A stretch of 64,000 nt of DNA, taken from positions 1 to 64,000 of the forward strand of contig NZ_PJIK01000018.1 in NCBI RefSeq assembly GCF_002929275.1. The letters run 5' to 3'. How positions within the stretch are numbered: the first letter of the stretch is position 1; each line of letters opens with the position of its first letter. Below the pieces are notes generated by a model. It worked only from the letters and a program-made list of their open reading frames with translations. It was not told where the DNA came from and ran no database searches. The position numbers were made by a program, and so were the translations under genes. This document shows, piece after piece, positions 19,630-28,062 of this stretch. This DNA is from Arthrobacter sp. ZGTC131. GTDB taxonomy: Bacteria > Actinomycetota > Actinomycetes > Actinomycetales > Micrococcaceae.

Positions 19630-20112
19630 TTAGGAAGCCAAGACCTCGTCGAGAACGCTTGCTGCCTTCTCTTCGTCGGTCTTTTCAGCCAAAGCCAATT
19701 CTGAGATCAGAATCTGCCGGGCCTTGGCCAGCATTCGCTTCTCGCCTGCGGAAAGGCCCCGGTCGTGATCCCGGCGCCACAGGTCGCGGACGACCTCTGC
19801 AACCTTGATGACGTCACCGGAAGCAAGCTTCTCCAGATTTGCCTTGTAACGACGTGACCAGTTGGTGGGCTCCTCAGTGAACTCGGCACGAAGCACGTCA
19901 AAAACGTGCTCCAAGCCTTCCTTGCCCACTACGTCGCGTACCCCAACGAGGTCAACGTTCTCTGCTGGAACTTCAATGGTCAGATCACCCTGAGCCACCT
20001 TGAGCTTGAGATACATCTTCTCTTCGCCCTTGACAGTGCGCATCTTGATTTCTTCAATTTTTGCTGCACCGTGGTGAGGGTAAACTACTGTCTCGCCGAC
20101 CTCAAAAACCAT
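19630..20112 (-). CDS. carD: CarD-family RNA polymerase-binding transcription factor
   Basis: A 160-residue protein that, in mycobacteria, binds the RNA polymerase beta subunit and stabilises open complexes at rRNA and other promoters. The N-terminal [22 protein letters not shown] is the Tudor-like RNA-polymerase-interaction domain. The helical C-terminal domain carries [13 protein letters not shown] and [19 protein letters not shown], including the Trp that contacts the promoter. The frame is open 54 codons upstream, but the family start is ATG 20112, preceded by a purine-rich GGGGAAAG. A likely promoter lies at 20246-20274, giving a leader of about 130 bases. Confidence 0.95.
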   Translation of the reverse strand: MVFEVGETVVYPHHGAAKIEEIKMRTVKGEEKMYLKLKVAQGDLTIEVPAENVDLVGVRDVVGKEGLEHVFDVLRAEFTEEPTNWSRRYKANLEKLASGDVIKVAEVVRDLWRRDHDRGLSAGEKRMLAKARQILISELALAEKTDEEKAASVLDEVLAS

Positions 20113-20245
20113 GTGGACTTTCCCCTTTCCCGCAGACCAGTTTATCACGATTAAGGCATATGACTGGCACGGATACGGGTCAGGAACCGCGCAAATCCGC
20201 GGAAAATGGGCCGAATCAACCGTCCAAACCCCTTGACGAACGCGG

Positions 20246-20274
20246 ATAATAGTGTATCCGCGACGTGCCGACAA
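20246..20274 (-). promoter_or_regulatory. Candidate carD promoter
   Basis: On the minus strand TTGTCG (20274-20269) is followed after 17 bases by TATTAT (20251-20246). The spacing is ideal and the -10 is AT-rich against a GC-rich background. The rest of the 313-base gap between carD and the next gene (20113-20425) shows nothing else I can name. Confidence 0.45.
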
Positions 20275-20425
20275 GCGTTACGCGCGGGTAGTCGGAGCCT
20301 CCCGGCGCGGCCCTACCAGGCGCCGAAGCGGGCACGTATGTGTCCCGGCCGAATCCGTATTTGGGTCCTTTTGCCGATAGGCTATGCCTGAAAACTGTTT
20401 CAAGACTTTTCAAGGAGTGCGTGAC

Positions 20426-20986
20426 GTGCGTTTCACTGCGATGAACCGGGGCCAGCGGGGCAAGTTGGCAATGGCGGCTGCCGCCCTGAGCGTCGGCCTG
20501 CTGGCCCTGACAGGCTGCGGCTACGTCAACGCCCAGCAGACCTCTCAGCAGTACGCGGCCTCCGACGGCACCCGCGCCGACGTCGGGCCGGTGCAGCTGC
20601 GCAACATGCTCATCGTCTCCACGGGCGAAAACGAGCCCGGCCGGCTGATCGGCGCTGTTTACAACTCGTCCTCCAAGGACGTCAAGGTCACGCTCAAGGG
20701 TGCGGAGGGTTCCCAGACCGAGGTCTCGGTGAAGCAGAACTCCTACACGCTGCTGAACGACTCCACGGATGCGGCCACCCTGAGCACCACCGGCGGCAAG
20801 CCCGGATCCCTCGTGGACGTCCAAGTCACTGAAGACGGAACGAACGTCAGCAAGAGCTTCAAGGTGCCTGTGGTCGACGGCACCCTGAAGGAATACGAAT
20901 CGTACCTTCCGGCCGGCAGCACGCCCACCGGAACTCCGACGCCGAGCGAGACCGCAACCACCGCGGCTCCCAGCGAAGGCCACTGA
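20426..20986 (+). CDS. Lipoprotein of unknown function
   Basis: A 186-residue protein. A basic N-terminus (MNRGQRGKL) and hydrophobic stretch lead to the lipobox LTGC (Cys about residue 28), so it should be lipid-anchored outside the cell. The mature part looks like a small beta-sandwich (GPVQLRNMLIVSTGENEPGRLIGAVYN) with a Thr/Pro-rich C-terminal tail. I chose GTG 20426 because AAGGAG lies 8 bases upstream. It precedes the senX3-regX3 pair in convergent orientation. A copper-chaperone or DUF461-type fold is possible, but I cannot assign one. Confidence 0.8.
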   Translation: MRFTAMNRGQRGKLAMAAAALSVGLLALTGCGYVNAQQTSQQYAASDGTRADVGPVQLRNMLIVSTGENEPGRLIGAVYNSSSKDVKVTLKGAEGSQTEVSVKQNSYTLLNDSTDAATLSTTGGKPGSLVDVQVTEDGTNVSKSFKVPVVDGTLKEYESYLPAGSTPTGTPTPSETATTAAPSEGH

Positions 20987-21020
20987 CGCCAACTGGCGGA
21001 CCGCGGCATAGCTGAATACG

Positions 21021-21060
21021 AAAGAAGGAGGGGCTCCCGGCCGGGAGCCCCTCCTTCTTT
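21021..21060. terminator. Bidirectional terminator
   Basis: A perfect 20-bp inverted repeat (AAAGAAGGAGGGGCTCCCGG and its complement) with no spacer, A-rich on one side and T-rich on the other. It lies between the convergent lipoprotein gene and regX3 and fits termination in both directions. Confidence 0.9.
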
Positions 21061-21072
21061 GGATTTCTGCGG

Positions 21073-21753
21073 CTACGGCTCGAATTTGTAGCCCAGTCCG
21101 CGGACAGTGACCAGGAAGCGCGGCAGGGACGGATCGGGCTCAATCTTGCTGCGGAGCCGCTTGACGTGCACGTCCAGGGTCTTGGTGTCGCCCACGTAGT
21201 CGGAACCCCATACGCGGTCTATCAGCTGGCCCCGGGTCAGCACCCTGCCCGAATTCCGCAGGAGCATCTCCAGCAGTTCAAATTCCTTGAGCGGCAGGGA
21301 CACCTGCTCGCCGTCGACGCTCACCACATGGCGTTCGATGTCCATCCGCACCGGCCCGGCATGGACGGTGGAGGACACCAGTTCCTCCGGTTCGCCCTGG
21401 CGCCGGAGCACCGCCCGGACCCGCGCCACGAGCTCCCGTGAGGAGTAGGGCTTGGTGACGTAGTCGTCGGCGCCCAGTTCGAGGCCCACTACCTTGTCGA
21501 TTTCTGAGTCTTTGGCCGTCAGCATGATCACCGGGACGGTGGAACGCTGCCGAAGCTGCCTGCAGACCTCCGTACCGGACAGTCCCGGCAGCTGCAGGTC
21601 CAAGAGCACGAGGTCGGCCCCGTTGCGGTCGAATTCTGTGATGGCGTCCAGGCCGTTGTCCACAACCTCGACCTCGAACCCCTCCTTGCCCAGCAGATAG
21701 GACAGCGGATCGCTGAACGATTCCTCATCCTCAACTATAAGAATCCTGCTCAA
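21073..21753 (-). CDS. regX3: Two-component response regulator, RegX3/PhoP type
   Basis: A 226-residue OmpR-family regulator. The receiver domain (residues 1-120) has acidic EDEES, the phospho-acceptor Asp in LVLLDLQLPG and KPYSSRELVARV. The winged-helix DNA-binding domain (about 130-226) ends in GDTKTLDVHVKRLRSKIEPDP and TVRGLGYKFEP. The start is TTG 21753, overlapping the senX3 stop as TTGA, so the two are translationally coupled. By homology with mycobacterial RegX3 it controls phosphate-starvation genes, which its position next to phoU supports. Confidence 0.9.
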   Translation of the reverse strand: MSRILIVEDEESFSDPLSYLLGKEGFEVEVVDNGLDAITEFDRNGADLVLLDLQLPGLSGTEVCRQLRQRSTVPVIMLTAKDSEIDKVVGLELGADDYVTKPYSSRELVARVRAVLRRQGEPEELVSSTVHAGPVRMDIERHVVSVDGEQVSLPLKEFELLEMLLRNSGRVLTRGQLIDRVWGSDYVGDTKTLDVHVKRLRSKIEPDPSLPRFLVTVRGLGYKFEP

Positions 21754-23042
21754 GCGTTAGCTCCTCGTTCGTGGACGCCTGCGGCGTCGCGTGGTTCCTT
21801 GACGTTGTGCGGCTGGCTGCCGTCCGGCACCTTGGCGCGACCGGCCGCCTTGGCGTCGCGCGCCTCCCCCGCGGCGGTGCGCGTCCGGGGCGGACGGGCC
21901 TCGGAGTCGGTGTCCTGCCCCTCGAGCTCCGGCAGGCGGAGCGTGAATGTGGAGCCCTGGCCGGGCTGTGACCACAGGGTGACTTCGCCACCGTGGTTGG
22001 AAATGACGTGCTTGACGATGCTCAGTCCCAGCCCGGTTCCTCCGGTGTGCCGTGAGCGCGCCGCATCCACGCGGTAGAAGCGTTCGAACACCCGTTCCTG
22101 GTCTTCGGGCGACATGCCCTCGCCCTGATCGGTGACCGAGACGGAGATCAGGCCCTCCTTGGAGCGCACGCCGATCCCCACCCGGGTGTTCTCCGGGGAA
22201 TAGCGGATGGCGTTGTCGATCAGGTTGCGCAGGGCCGTGACAAGAAGGTCCTGGTCGCCGTAGACCCTGGCCTCTACGCGGCCGCCGATGACGATCTGGA
22301 TGTTCTTGCTCTCGGCCGGGAGCTGTGAACGGTCCACGGCTTCCGAGATGACGTCGTTGATGTCCACGGCATGGCCCCGCTGTGCAACATTTGCGCCCTG
22401 GAGCCGGGAAAGTTCAATGATGTCCTGCACGAGTGCCGCCAACCGGGCGGATTCCTTGTGCATGCGCTTGGCGAACCTGCGGACGGCTTCTTCGTCGTCC
22501 GCCGAGGATTCGAGTGCCTCGGCCAGGAGCGAAATGGCCCCCACCGGAGTCTTCAGCTCGTGCGAGACGTTGGCCACGAAGTCATTGCGGATCTCTTCGG
22601 TCCGCGTGATCTCGGTCCGGTCATCGGCCAGCAGCAGGATATATTCTTCGCCCAGCATGGCTGCCCGCACCTGCACGATAATGGTCCCCTGGCCGAGCGG
22701 TCCCCTCGGGAGCTCGAGCTGCTTCTCCAGGATGACGCCGTCGCGGCGAACGTTGGCCGTCATGTCCAGAAGTTCACTGTGCACAACCGTATGGCCGCGC
22801 ACCAGGCCGTAGGCATAGGCGGCAGGGCTGGCGCGGACGACGCCGTCGACCGCATCCACCACAACAAAAGCCTGCCCGACGACGGCGAGCACCTCAGCGG
22901 ATCCCTGCGGCAGGGCTGGCTCGTCATATTCGACGTCCACTAGTTTCCGCTGCTGTTCGCTGACGCGGAACGCGAGCACGCCAAAGACGCCGAACGACAG
23001 GCCGAGCAGGCCGGCGATGACACCTATAAGCATTGGATCCAC
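21750..23042 (-). CDS. senX3: Sensor histidine kinase, SenX3/PhoR type
   Basis: A 430-residue membrane kinase. One N-terminal transmembrane segment (about residues 5-25, LIGVIAGLLGLSFGVFGVLAF) is followed by a PAS-like region, the HisKA motif NVSHELKTPVGAIS (phospho-His about residue 161), and an ATPase domain with NLIDNAIRYSPENT, DQGEGMSPEDQERVFERFYR and GGTGLGLSIVKH. The C-terminus has an unusually long charged tail of about 60 residues. It starts at GTG 23042; ATG 23033 is an alternative. In mycobacteria the partner PhoU and the Pst transporter set its activity; phoU is divergent here. Confidence 0.9.
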   Translation of the reverse strand: MDPMLIGVIAGLLGLSFGVFGVLAFRVSEQQRKLVDVEYDEPALPQGSAEVLAVVGQAFVVVDAVDGVVRASPAAYAYGLVRGHTVVHSELLDMTANVRRDGVILEKQLELPRGPLGQGTIIVQVRAAMLGEEYILLLADDRTEITRTEEIRNDFVANVSHELKTPVGAISLLAEALESSADDEEAVRRFAKRMHKESARLAALVQDIIELSRLQGANVAQRGHAVDINDVISEAVDRSQLPAESKNIQIVIGGRVEARVYGDQDLLVTALRNLIDNAIRYSPENTRVGIGVRSKEGLISVSVTDQGEGMSPEDQERVFERFYRVDAARSRHTGGTGLGLSIVKHVISNHGGEVTLWSQPGQGSTFTLRLPELEGQDTDSEARPPRTRTAAGEARDAKAAGRAKVPDGSQPHNVKEPRDAAGVHERGANA

Positions 23043-23112
23043 GGCTCCAGCTTATGCTTCCGTGACGCCCGAATAGCCGATCTGCAGCCAAGACGGTGCG
23101 GATTCAGCTAAC

Positions 23113-23141
23113 GTTCATCTAGAGGTGCGTAACAGTTCACC
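23113..23141. promoter_or_regulatory. Candidate PHO box between senX3 and phoU
   Basis: GTTCATC (23113-23119) and GTTCACC (23135-23141) lie 22 bases apart, exactly two 11-base turns, in the divergent senX3/phoU gap. In Streptomyces, PHO boxes are direct repeats of 11-base units beginning GTTCACC. The middle unit (GGTGCGT) is weaker. A role in RegX3 control of phoU and senX3 is inference. Confidence 0.5.
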
Positions 23142-23236
23142 GGTCACTGGAATAGTGGCCAGTTGGACTGCCGGAACGGTGAAACGAAATTCTGACCGCC
23201 GCGGCGGGGCGGAGTTTCCAAGGAAAGGACGCCTAC

Positions 23237-23899
23237 GTGCGTAAGGTTTTTCAGGAGGAGCTCGCCCAGGTAGGCGAAGAGCTCATCGAAATTTCAAAGC
23301 TTGTCAGCGAAGCGATCGTGAAAGCAACGAACTCCTTCGAGGTCGCCGACGTCGATCTGGCGCAGGATGTCATCGCGGCCGACGCACGCATCGACTTCCT
23401 GCAGAACAGCCTCGACGAGCGCGCCATCGACATCCTTGCGCTGCAGGGCCCGGTGGCCAGCGACCTTCGCATGATCGTTGGATCGCTGCGCATGAGTGCA
23501 TCGCTTGAGCGCATGGGCGACCTTGCCCGCCACATCGCGCAGCTGGCGCGACTCCGTTTCCCCTCGACCGTCATCCCGGCGTCGCTCACGGAAACGTTCA
23601 AGAGTTTCGCGGAGCAGGACATCCTGATTGCCACCAAGCTCACGGAGCTGCTCGAGACCCGCGACCTCGAAGTTGCCCGCGACATCATGAAGGCCAACTC
23701 CGTGGTGAACGACCTCCACCTCAGCGTCTTCAAGGCAATTGCCCGCAGCGACTGGCAGGAATCCCCGGCCACCACTGTTGACGTTGCCCTGGCCAGCCGG
23801 TACTTCGAGCGCTTTGCGGACCACGGCGTCTCCGTTGCCCAGAAGGTCACGTACCTCGTGACTGGCGCCTGGCACCCGAACAGCATCGAGCACGGCTAA
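23237..23899 (+). CDS. phoU: Phosphate transport system regulatory protein
   Basis: A 220-residue, all-helical protein made of two PhoU repeats (about residues 15-105 and 115-205), each with the metal-binding E/DxxxD pattern; RMGDLARHIAQLA and YFERFADHGVSVAQKV are the characteristic segments. PhoU links the phosphate transporter to the SenX3/PhoR kinase and keeps the regulon off when phosphate is plentiful. It starts at GTG 23237, with AAGGA upstream. It is divergent from senX3 across about 190 bases that contain a candidate PHO box. No pst genes are in the window. Confidence 0.92.
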   Translation: MRKVFQEELAQVGEELIEISKLVSEAIVKATNSFEVADVDLAQDVIAADARIDFLQNSLDERAIDILALQGPVASDLRMIVGSLRMSASLERMGDLARHIAQLARLRFPSTVIPASLTETFKSFAEQDILIATKLTELLETRDLEVARDIMKANSVVNDLHLSVFKAIARSDWQESPATTVDVALASRYFERFADHGVSVAQKVTYLVTGAWHPNSIEHG

Positions 23900-23923
23900 A
23901 GGCTCCACGCCTTTAGCGCAGCA

Positions 23924-23975
23924 AACGACGGCGGTTGGTCACCTCTCACGTGAGAGGTGACCAACCGCCGTCGTT
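23924..23975. terminator. Perfect 52-base palindrome between phoU and gpmA
   Basis: Two 26-base arms (AACGACGGCGGTTGGTCACC and on) are exact complements with no spacer, centred at 23949/23950. It lies between convergent phoU and gpmA. It is followed by CGTTCG rather than a T run, so termination is plausible but not textbook. Confidence 0.7.
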
Positions 23976-23991
23976 CGTTCGCTGGAAAGCT

Positions 23992-24738
23992 CTACTTCTT
24001 GCCTTGGTTGGCCACGGCCTGGATGGCTTCCGCGGCGGCCTCAGGATCGAGGTAGGTGCCGCCCGGGTTGATGGGCTGGAAGTCCTCGTCCAGGTCGTAC
24101 ACCAGCGGGATGCCGGTGGGGATGTTCAGCCCGGCGATCGCTTCGTCGCTGACTCCATCCAGGTGCTTGACCAGAGCGCGCAGCGAGTTGCCGTGGGCGG
24201 TGACCAGAACGGTCTTGCCGGCCTTGAGGTCTTCCTTGATGTCAGATTCCCAATAGGGCATGAGGCGGACCAGGACGTCCTTCAGGCACTCGGTGCGCGG
24301 GAGAGCGTCGCCCAGGTCCGCGTAACGGGGATCGTGGGCCTGAGAGAATTCGCTGTTGTCGTCCAGGGGCGGCGGCGGGGTGTCGTAAGACCGGCGCCAC
24401 AGCATGAACTGCTCCTCGCCGAATTCGGCGAGGGTCTGGGCCTTGTCCTTGCCCTGCAGGGCACCGTAGTGGCGTTCGTTCAGGCGCCAGTCGCGCTTGA
24501 CGGGGATCCAGCCGCGGTCGGCCTTGTCCAAGGAGATGTTGGCCGTGTTGATGGCCCGCTTCAGGACCGACGTGTAGAGGATGTCCGGGAGAATGTTGTT
24601 CTCAACCAGCAGCTCTCCACCGCGTGCTGCTTCCTCGCGGCCCTGGTCGTTCAGGTCAACGTCCACCCAGCCGGTGAACAGGTTCTTGGCGTTCCATTCG
24701 CTGTGGCCGTGGCGCAGCAGAATAAGCTTGTAAGTCAT
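23992..24738 (-). CDS. gpmA: 2,3-bisphosphoglycerate-dependent phosphoglycerate mutase
   Basis: A 248-residue cytoplasmic glycolytic enzyme that interconverts 3- and 2-phosphoglycerate. [12 protein letters not shown] carries the phospho-His, [12 protein letters not shown] the catalytic Glu, and [16 protein letters not shown] the second His. Length matches the family. The frame is open far upstream, but the family start is ATG 24738 with AGGA 8 bases before it; another ATG lies 9 bases upstream. It converges with phoU. Confidence 0.93.
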   Translation of the reverse strand: MTYKLILLRHGHSEWNAKNLFTGWVDVDLNDQGREEAARGGELLVENNILPDILYTSVLKRAINTANISLDKADRGWIPVKRDWRLNERHYGALQGKDKAQTLAEFGEEQFMLWRRSYDTPPPPLDDNSEFSQAHDPRYADLGDALPRTECLKDVLVRLMPYWESDIKEDLKAGKTVLVTAHGNSLRALVKHLDGVSDEAIAGLNIPTGIPLVYDLDEDFQPINPGGTYLDPEAAAEAIQAVANQGKK

Positions 24739-24882
24739 GATTTTCATCCTAGCCGAGCAGAACCGGCCAGCGCCGAGCGTTACATTCCGCCACCCCGCAG
24801 CCGCTCTTGCGCGGACATGGAACGGTTGCCGAACGGATACTGAACGGCGGAGAGACGGCCCCGCGTTGGGTAGGCTGGGGCG

Positions 24883-25704
24883 GTGGTGCAGAAAGCAGAG
24901 CGGGTGGCGGCGAACCGTAGCAACCGGGGAAAGCCAGTCGGCAACGTAACCCGCGGCACCACAAACCCCAACCGCATGCGCCGCCTGGACCGCTGGCTGG
25001 CAGGGCCGCAGGCCTGGCGGCTCCGGGCAGCGGCCAACCCGCTGGTGGTGGATCTCGGCTACGGCGCTTCCCCCGCCACCGCCGTCGAACTCTTTGAACG
25101 GCTCGGGGCCGTCCGGGCGGATGTGCGCGTCTGCGGAATCGAGATCGAGCCGGAACGCGTGCGCGCGGCGAAGGCCCTGGAGCGTCCCGGCCTGAGCTTC
25201 CTGACCGGCGGGTTCGAGCTCCCGGTGCAGGGGCAGCCTGTCCTGGTGCGCGCGTTCAACGTACTGCGGCAGTACGAGGAAGCGGACGTCCACGGGATCT
25301 GGCAGCTGGTGCAGGGCCGGCTGGCGTCCGGCGGGCTGTTCATCGACGGCACGTGCGACGAGATCGGCCGCCGGGTCGCGTGGATTGCACTGGACGCCGA
25401 GCGCCCGCTGAGCCTGAGCATGTCAGTGCGGTTCGGCAGTTTCGACTTGCCGTCCGAGATCGCCGAACGCCTGCCCAAAGCACTCATCCACCGTAATGTT
25501 CCCGGCGAACGGGTCCACGGACTGCTGCAGGCCATGGACCGGGCGTGGCTGGAGTCGGCACCGTTTGCGTCGTACGGAAACCGCCAGCGGTGGACGGCCA
25601 TGTGCCGGGCCCTGCTCGACGGCGGATGGCCGGTCCACGACGGACCGGCGCGGTGGCGCCTCGGGGAACTAACGGTCGGCTGGGAAGCCGTGGCGCCGGA
25701 TTAA
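24883..25704 (+). CDS. Class I SAM-dependent methyltransferase
   Basis: A 273-residue protein with a Rossmann methyltransferase core. [20 protein letters not shown] is the glycine-rich SAM loop, [13 protein letters not shown] ends in the acidic residue that binds the ribose, and [13 protein letters not shown] fits the post-II region. The N-terminus ([25 protein letters not shown]) is basic and resembles the start of a nucleic-acid-acting enzyme. The substrate is unknown. Start GTG 24883 (a second GTG follows at once). Confidence 0.78.
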   Translation: MVQKAERVAANRSNRGKPVGNVTRGTTNPNRMRRLDRWLAGPQAWRLRAAANPLVVDLGYGASPATAVELFERLGAVRADVRVCGIEIEPERVRAAKALERPGLSFLTGGFELPVQGQPVLVRAFNVLRQYEEADVHGIWQLVQGRLASGGLFIDGTCDEIGRRVAWIALDAERPLSLSMSVRFGSFDLPSEIAERLPKALIHRNVPGERVHGLLQAMDRAWLESAPFASYGNRQRWTAMCRALLDGGWPVHDGPARWRLGELTVGWEAVAPD

Positions 25705-25730
25705 GGGGGCCGGGTTTCGACGGCAGCGTT

Positions 25731-25756
25731 CCCTGAGCGAGCTTGCGAGCTTAGGG
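25731..25756. terminator. Hairpin between convergent genes
   Basis: CCCTGAGC / GCTTAGGG form an 8-bp stem (one G-T pair) around GAGCTTGCGA, just past the methyltransferase stop and before the DUF2516 stop. There is no T run, so termination is tentative. The surrounding GGTTTCGACGGCAGCGTTCC resembles repetitive intergenic DNA. Confidence 0.4.
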
Positions 25757-25768
25757 TGCCGGTTGGGC

Positions 25769-26128
25769 TTACCAGGGGCCGTAGGGGCCCATGTTGCGGC
25801 TTCCGCCGCGGCCGGCGTCCTTGACTGCAGGGCGGACGTCCGCCAGGTACACGGATGCCGCCACCACAGCGGCCAGGCCAAACAGGCCGAGGGGTCCGAT
25901 CAGGCCGCCACTCCCGCCGCCCAGCACCGACAGCGCGCCGATAGCCAGGCTGCCGCCGGTCAGCGCCAGCCAGAACGTCTTGGTCCTTTTGCCTACAGCC
26001 TCGAAGGCGTTGGCCTTGTGGCGGACGCAGTCGAAGAAGGCCCACACTTCAAGCGCCAGCGCCACCAGCCCCAGGATGTAGTAAACCGCGTTCTCTACAT
26101 AAAAGATCAGTACTCTTCCGTCCACCAA
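25769..26128 (-). CDS. DUF2516 family membrane protein
   Basis: A 119-residue protein with three hydrophobic segments (about residues 8-30, 47-68 and 73-92) and a conserved FFDCVRHKANAF loop with KRTKTFWLAL, the hallmark of the actinobacterial DUF2516 family. The tail is Gly/Pro-rich. Function unknown. It lies 6 bases downstream of the trans-sulfuration enzyme and probably shares its transcript. Confidence 0.82.
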   Translation of the reverse strand: MVDGRVLIFYVENAVYYILGLVALALEVWAFFDCVRHKANAFEAVGKRTKTFWLALTGGSLAIGALSVLGGGSGGLIGPLGLFGLAAVVAASVYLADVRPAVKDAGRGGSRNMGPYGPW

Positions 26129-26134
26129 CCCAGC

Positions 26135-27319
26135 CTAACTGTCCAAACCGTCCAAAGCCTGCTGCAAATCGGCCCAAAGGTCCTCGACGTTTTCGATTCC
26201 GACGCTCAACCGGACCAGATTCTCCGGGACGCTGACCGGCTCAGCCACGTGTCGGCGTCGTCGTTCAATGAGTGACTCGACGCCGCCGAGCGAAGTCGCG
26301 GGCAGCCAGAGCTGCATAGCGCGGACCAGCTTGTCCGCGGCGTCGGCGCCGCTGAGTCCCCCCGCCGGTGCGACCTGGATGCAGAGGATGGAACCGAATC
26401 CGGTCATCTGCGACTTGGCGCGGTCATGTCCCGGGTCTGAGGTCAGGCCCGGATACCGGACGCTCTCGACCGCCGGGTGGGCATTCAGCCGCTCTGCCAG
26501 CAACGCCGCGGAGTCCTGCGAGCGACCGATCCGCAGCGCGAGCGTCCGCAGCCCGCGCAGCGCCAGCCAGGCTTCGAACGGCCCGGCGATGCCACCGTGG
26601 ATGATGCGGTGGTGGAGCAGTGCTTCCCGCAGGTCGGCGTTTGAGGTCACCAGGGCGCCCAGCACGACGTCGGAATGGCCCGCCAGATATTTGGTCACCG
26701 AGTGAAGAACGACGTCGGACCCCAGTTTGAGGGGCTGCTGCACCAGCGGCGTGGAAAAGGTGTTGTCCGTGACCACGATCGCACCGGCGTCGTGGGCTGC
26801 CTGGGTGAGCGCCCTGATGTCGGCGATCCCGAGCATGGGATTCGTGGGGCTCTCCAGCCACAGCATGTCAGCGGATTTTCCGTCCGTGGGCGAAATCTGT
26901 GCCCGGACGGCGTCCGTGTCCGCGATATCCACCGTGCGGAGCTCCAGCAAGCCCTTTTCAGCCAGCTCGGCGGCCATCACCAGCGAACCGGCGTAGCTAT
27001 GGGACGGCATCACCAGCACCCCGCCTGCGGGAACGAGTGAGAGTGCGGAACTAACCGCCGCCAGTCCGGAGGCGTAGAGGAGACCGGGCAGCGAGGCGCC
27101 TTCAAGCTGGCCCAGGGTCTCTTCGAACGGGTCCCAGGTGGGGTTGGAATAGCGGCCGTAGCCGCGGTCACCGTCGTCAAGGGCACCGGTGCCGAAGTAC
27201 GTGGAGGACAGCACGATCGGCGGGTTGACGGGCGCATCGTGTTCGCGGGGAGGACGGCCGGCGGCCACAACCACCGTTTCCGCCGAAAGGGACGCGGCAT
27301 GCTGTTCGGAAAGACTCAT
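26135..27319 (-). CDS. Cys/Met metabolism PLP-dependent enzyme (cystathionine gamma-synthase-like)
   Basis: A 394-residue fold-type I PLP enzyme. YGRYSNPTWDPFE is the substrate/PLP region, WLESPTNPMLGIADI holds the cofactor-binding part, DNTFSTPLVQQPL the ring-stacking Asp segment, and SVTKYLAGHSD the Schiff-base lysine (about residue 208). RLSVGIENVEDLWADL is the family's C-terminal signature. Members perform gamma-synthase, gamma-lyase or beta-lyase reactions; the exact one cannot be read from sequence. I use ATG 27319; no Shine-Dalgarno sequence is evident. Confidence 0.88.
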   Translation of the reverse strand: MSLSEQHAASLSAETVVVAAGRPPREHDAPVNPPIVLSSTYFGTGALDDGDRGYGRYSNPTWDPFEETLGQLEGASLPGLLYASGLAAVSSALSLVPAGGVLVMPSHSYAGSLVMAAELAEKGLLELRTVDIADTDAVRAQISPTDGKSADMLWLESPTNPMLGIADIRALTQAAHDAGAIVVTDNTFSTPLVQQPLKLGSDVVLHSVTKYLAGHSDVVLGALVTSNADLREALLHHRIIHGGIAGPFEAWLALRGLRTLALRIGRSQDSAALLAERLNAHPAVESVRYPGLTSDPGHDRAKSQMTGFGSILCIQVAPAGGLSGADAADKLVRAMQLWLPATSLGGVESLIERRRRHVAEPVSVPENLVRLSVGIENVEDLWADLQQALDGLDS

Positions 27320-27405
27320 GGTCAAAGCGTACGTTGGCCGACTGCCCTGCCGAAAAGCGGTTACAGCGGGCCTTCCCTGTCGGTGATTATCGGTAGGCTG
27401 GACCA

Positions 27406-28062
27406 GTGAACACGCAGAGTCCCGGTCTATTCATTGCCTTTGAAGGCGGTGACGGCGCCGGCAAGTCAACACAGGCTGCCCGGCTGGCCGGATCGCTCGA
27501 ATCACTCGGCCTGACCGTGCTGCAGACCAGGGAACCCGGCGGAACGCCGATCGGGGAAAAGCTGCGTTCCCTGGTGCTGGACCACGGCCACGGCCACATC
27601 GACGCCCACACGGAAGCCCTGATCTTCGCCGCCTCCCGCGCCGCCCACGCGAGCCAGGTCATCAGGCCCGCCCTGGAACGCGGCGAGGTGGTGCTGACGG
27701 ACCGCTACATCGACTCGTCCGTGGCCTACCAGGGAGCAGGGCGGGACCTCGGCACCGACGCCGTGCGGACCGTCAACGAGTGGGCCACGTCCGGGTTGCA
27801 GCCTGACCTCACAGTGCTGCTGGACGTCCACCCGGAAGACGGCCGCAGCCGCCGCACCGCGGGCAACGCCGCGGAAGACCGCCTGGAATCGGAAGCTGAC
27901 GAGTTCCATGCCCGGATCCGGCAGGCCTTCCTGGATCTCGCCGCCGCCCGTCCGGACAGCTATCTTGTGCTCGAGGCGCGGCTGCCCGTCGAGGAGCTCG
28001 CGGCCATCATCCTGGACCGTGTCGAGAAACTCCTGGCATCATCCGGCAGGGGGCTCGGATGA
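27406..28062 (+). CDS. tmk: Thymidylate kinase
   Basis: A 218-residue P-loop kinase that phosphorylates dTMP to dTDP. FEGGDGAGKSTQAARLA is the Walker A loop (about residues 9-25), TREPGGTPIGEKLR the substrate loop, and LTDRYIDSSVAYQGAGRDLG the DRY motif. The lid region RSRRTAGNAAEDRLESE is present. It overlaps holB by 4 bases (ATGA). The tmk-holB pair is conserved in many bacteria and links nucleotide supply with replication. Confidence 0.94.
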   Translation: MNTQSPGLFIAFEGGDGAGKSTQAARLAGSLESLGLTVLQTREPGGTPIGEKLRSLVLDHGHGHIDAHTEALIFAASRAAHASQVIRPALERGEVVLTDRYIDSSVAYQGAGRDLGTDAVRTVNEWATSGLQPDLTVLLDVHPEDGRSRRTAGNAAEDRLESEADEFHARIRQAFLDLAAARPDSYLVLEARLPVEELAAIILDRVEKLLASSGRGLG

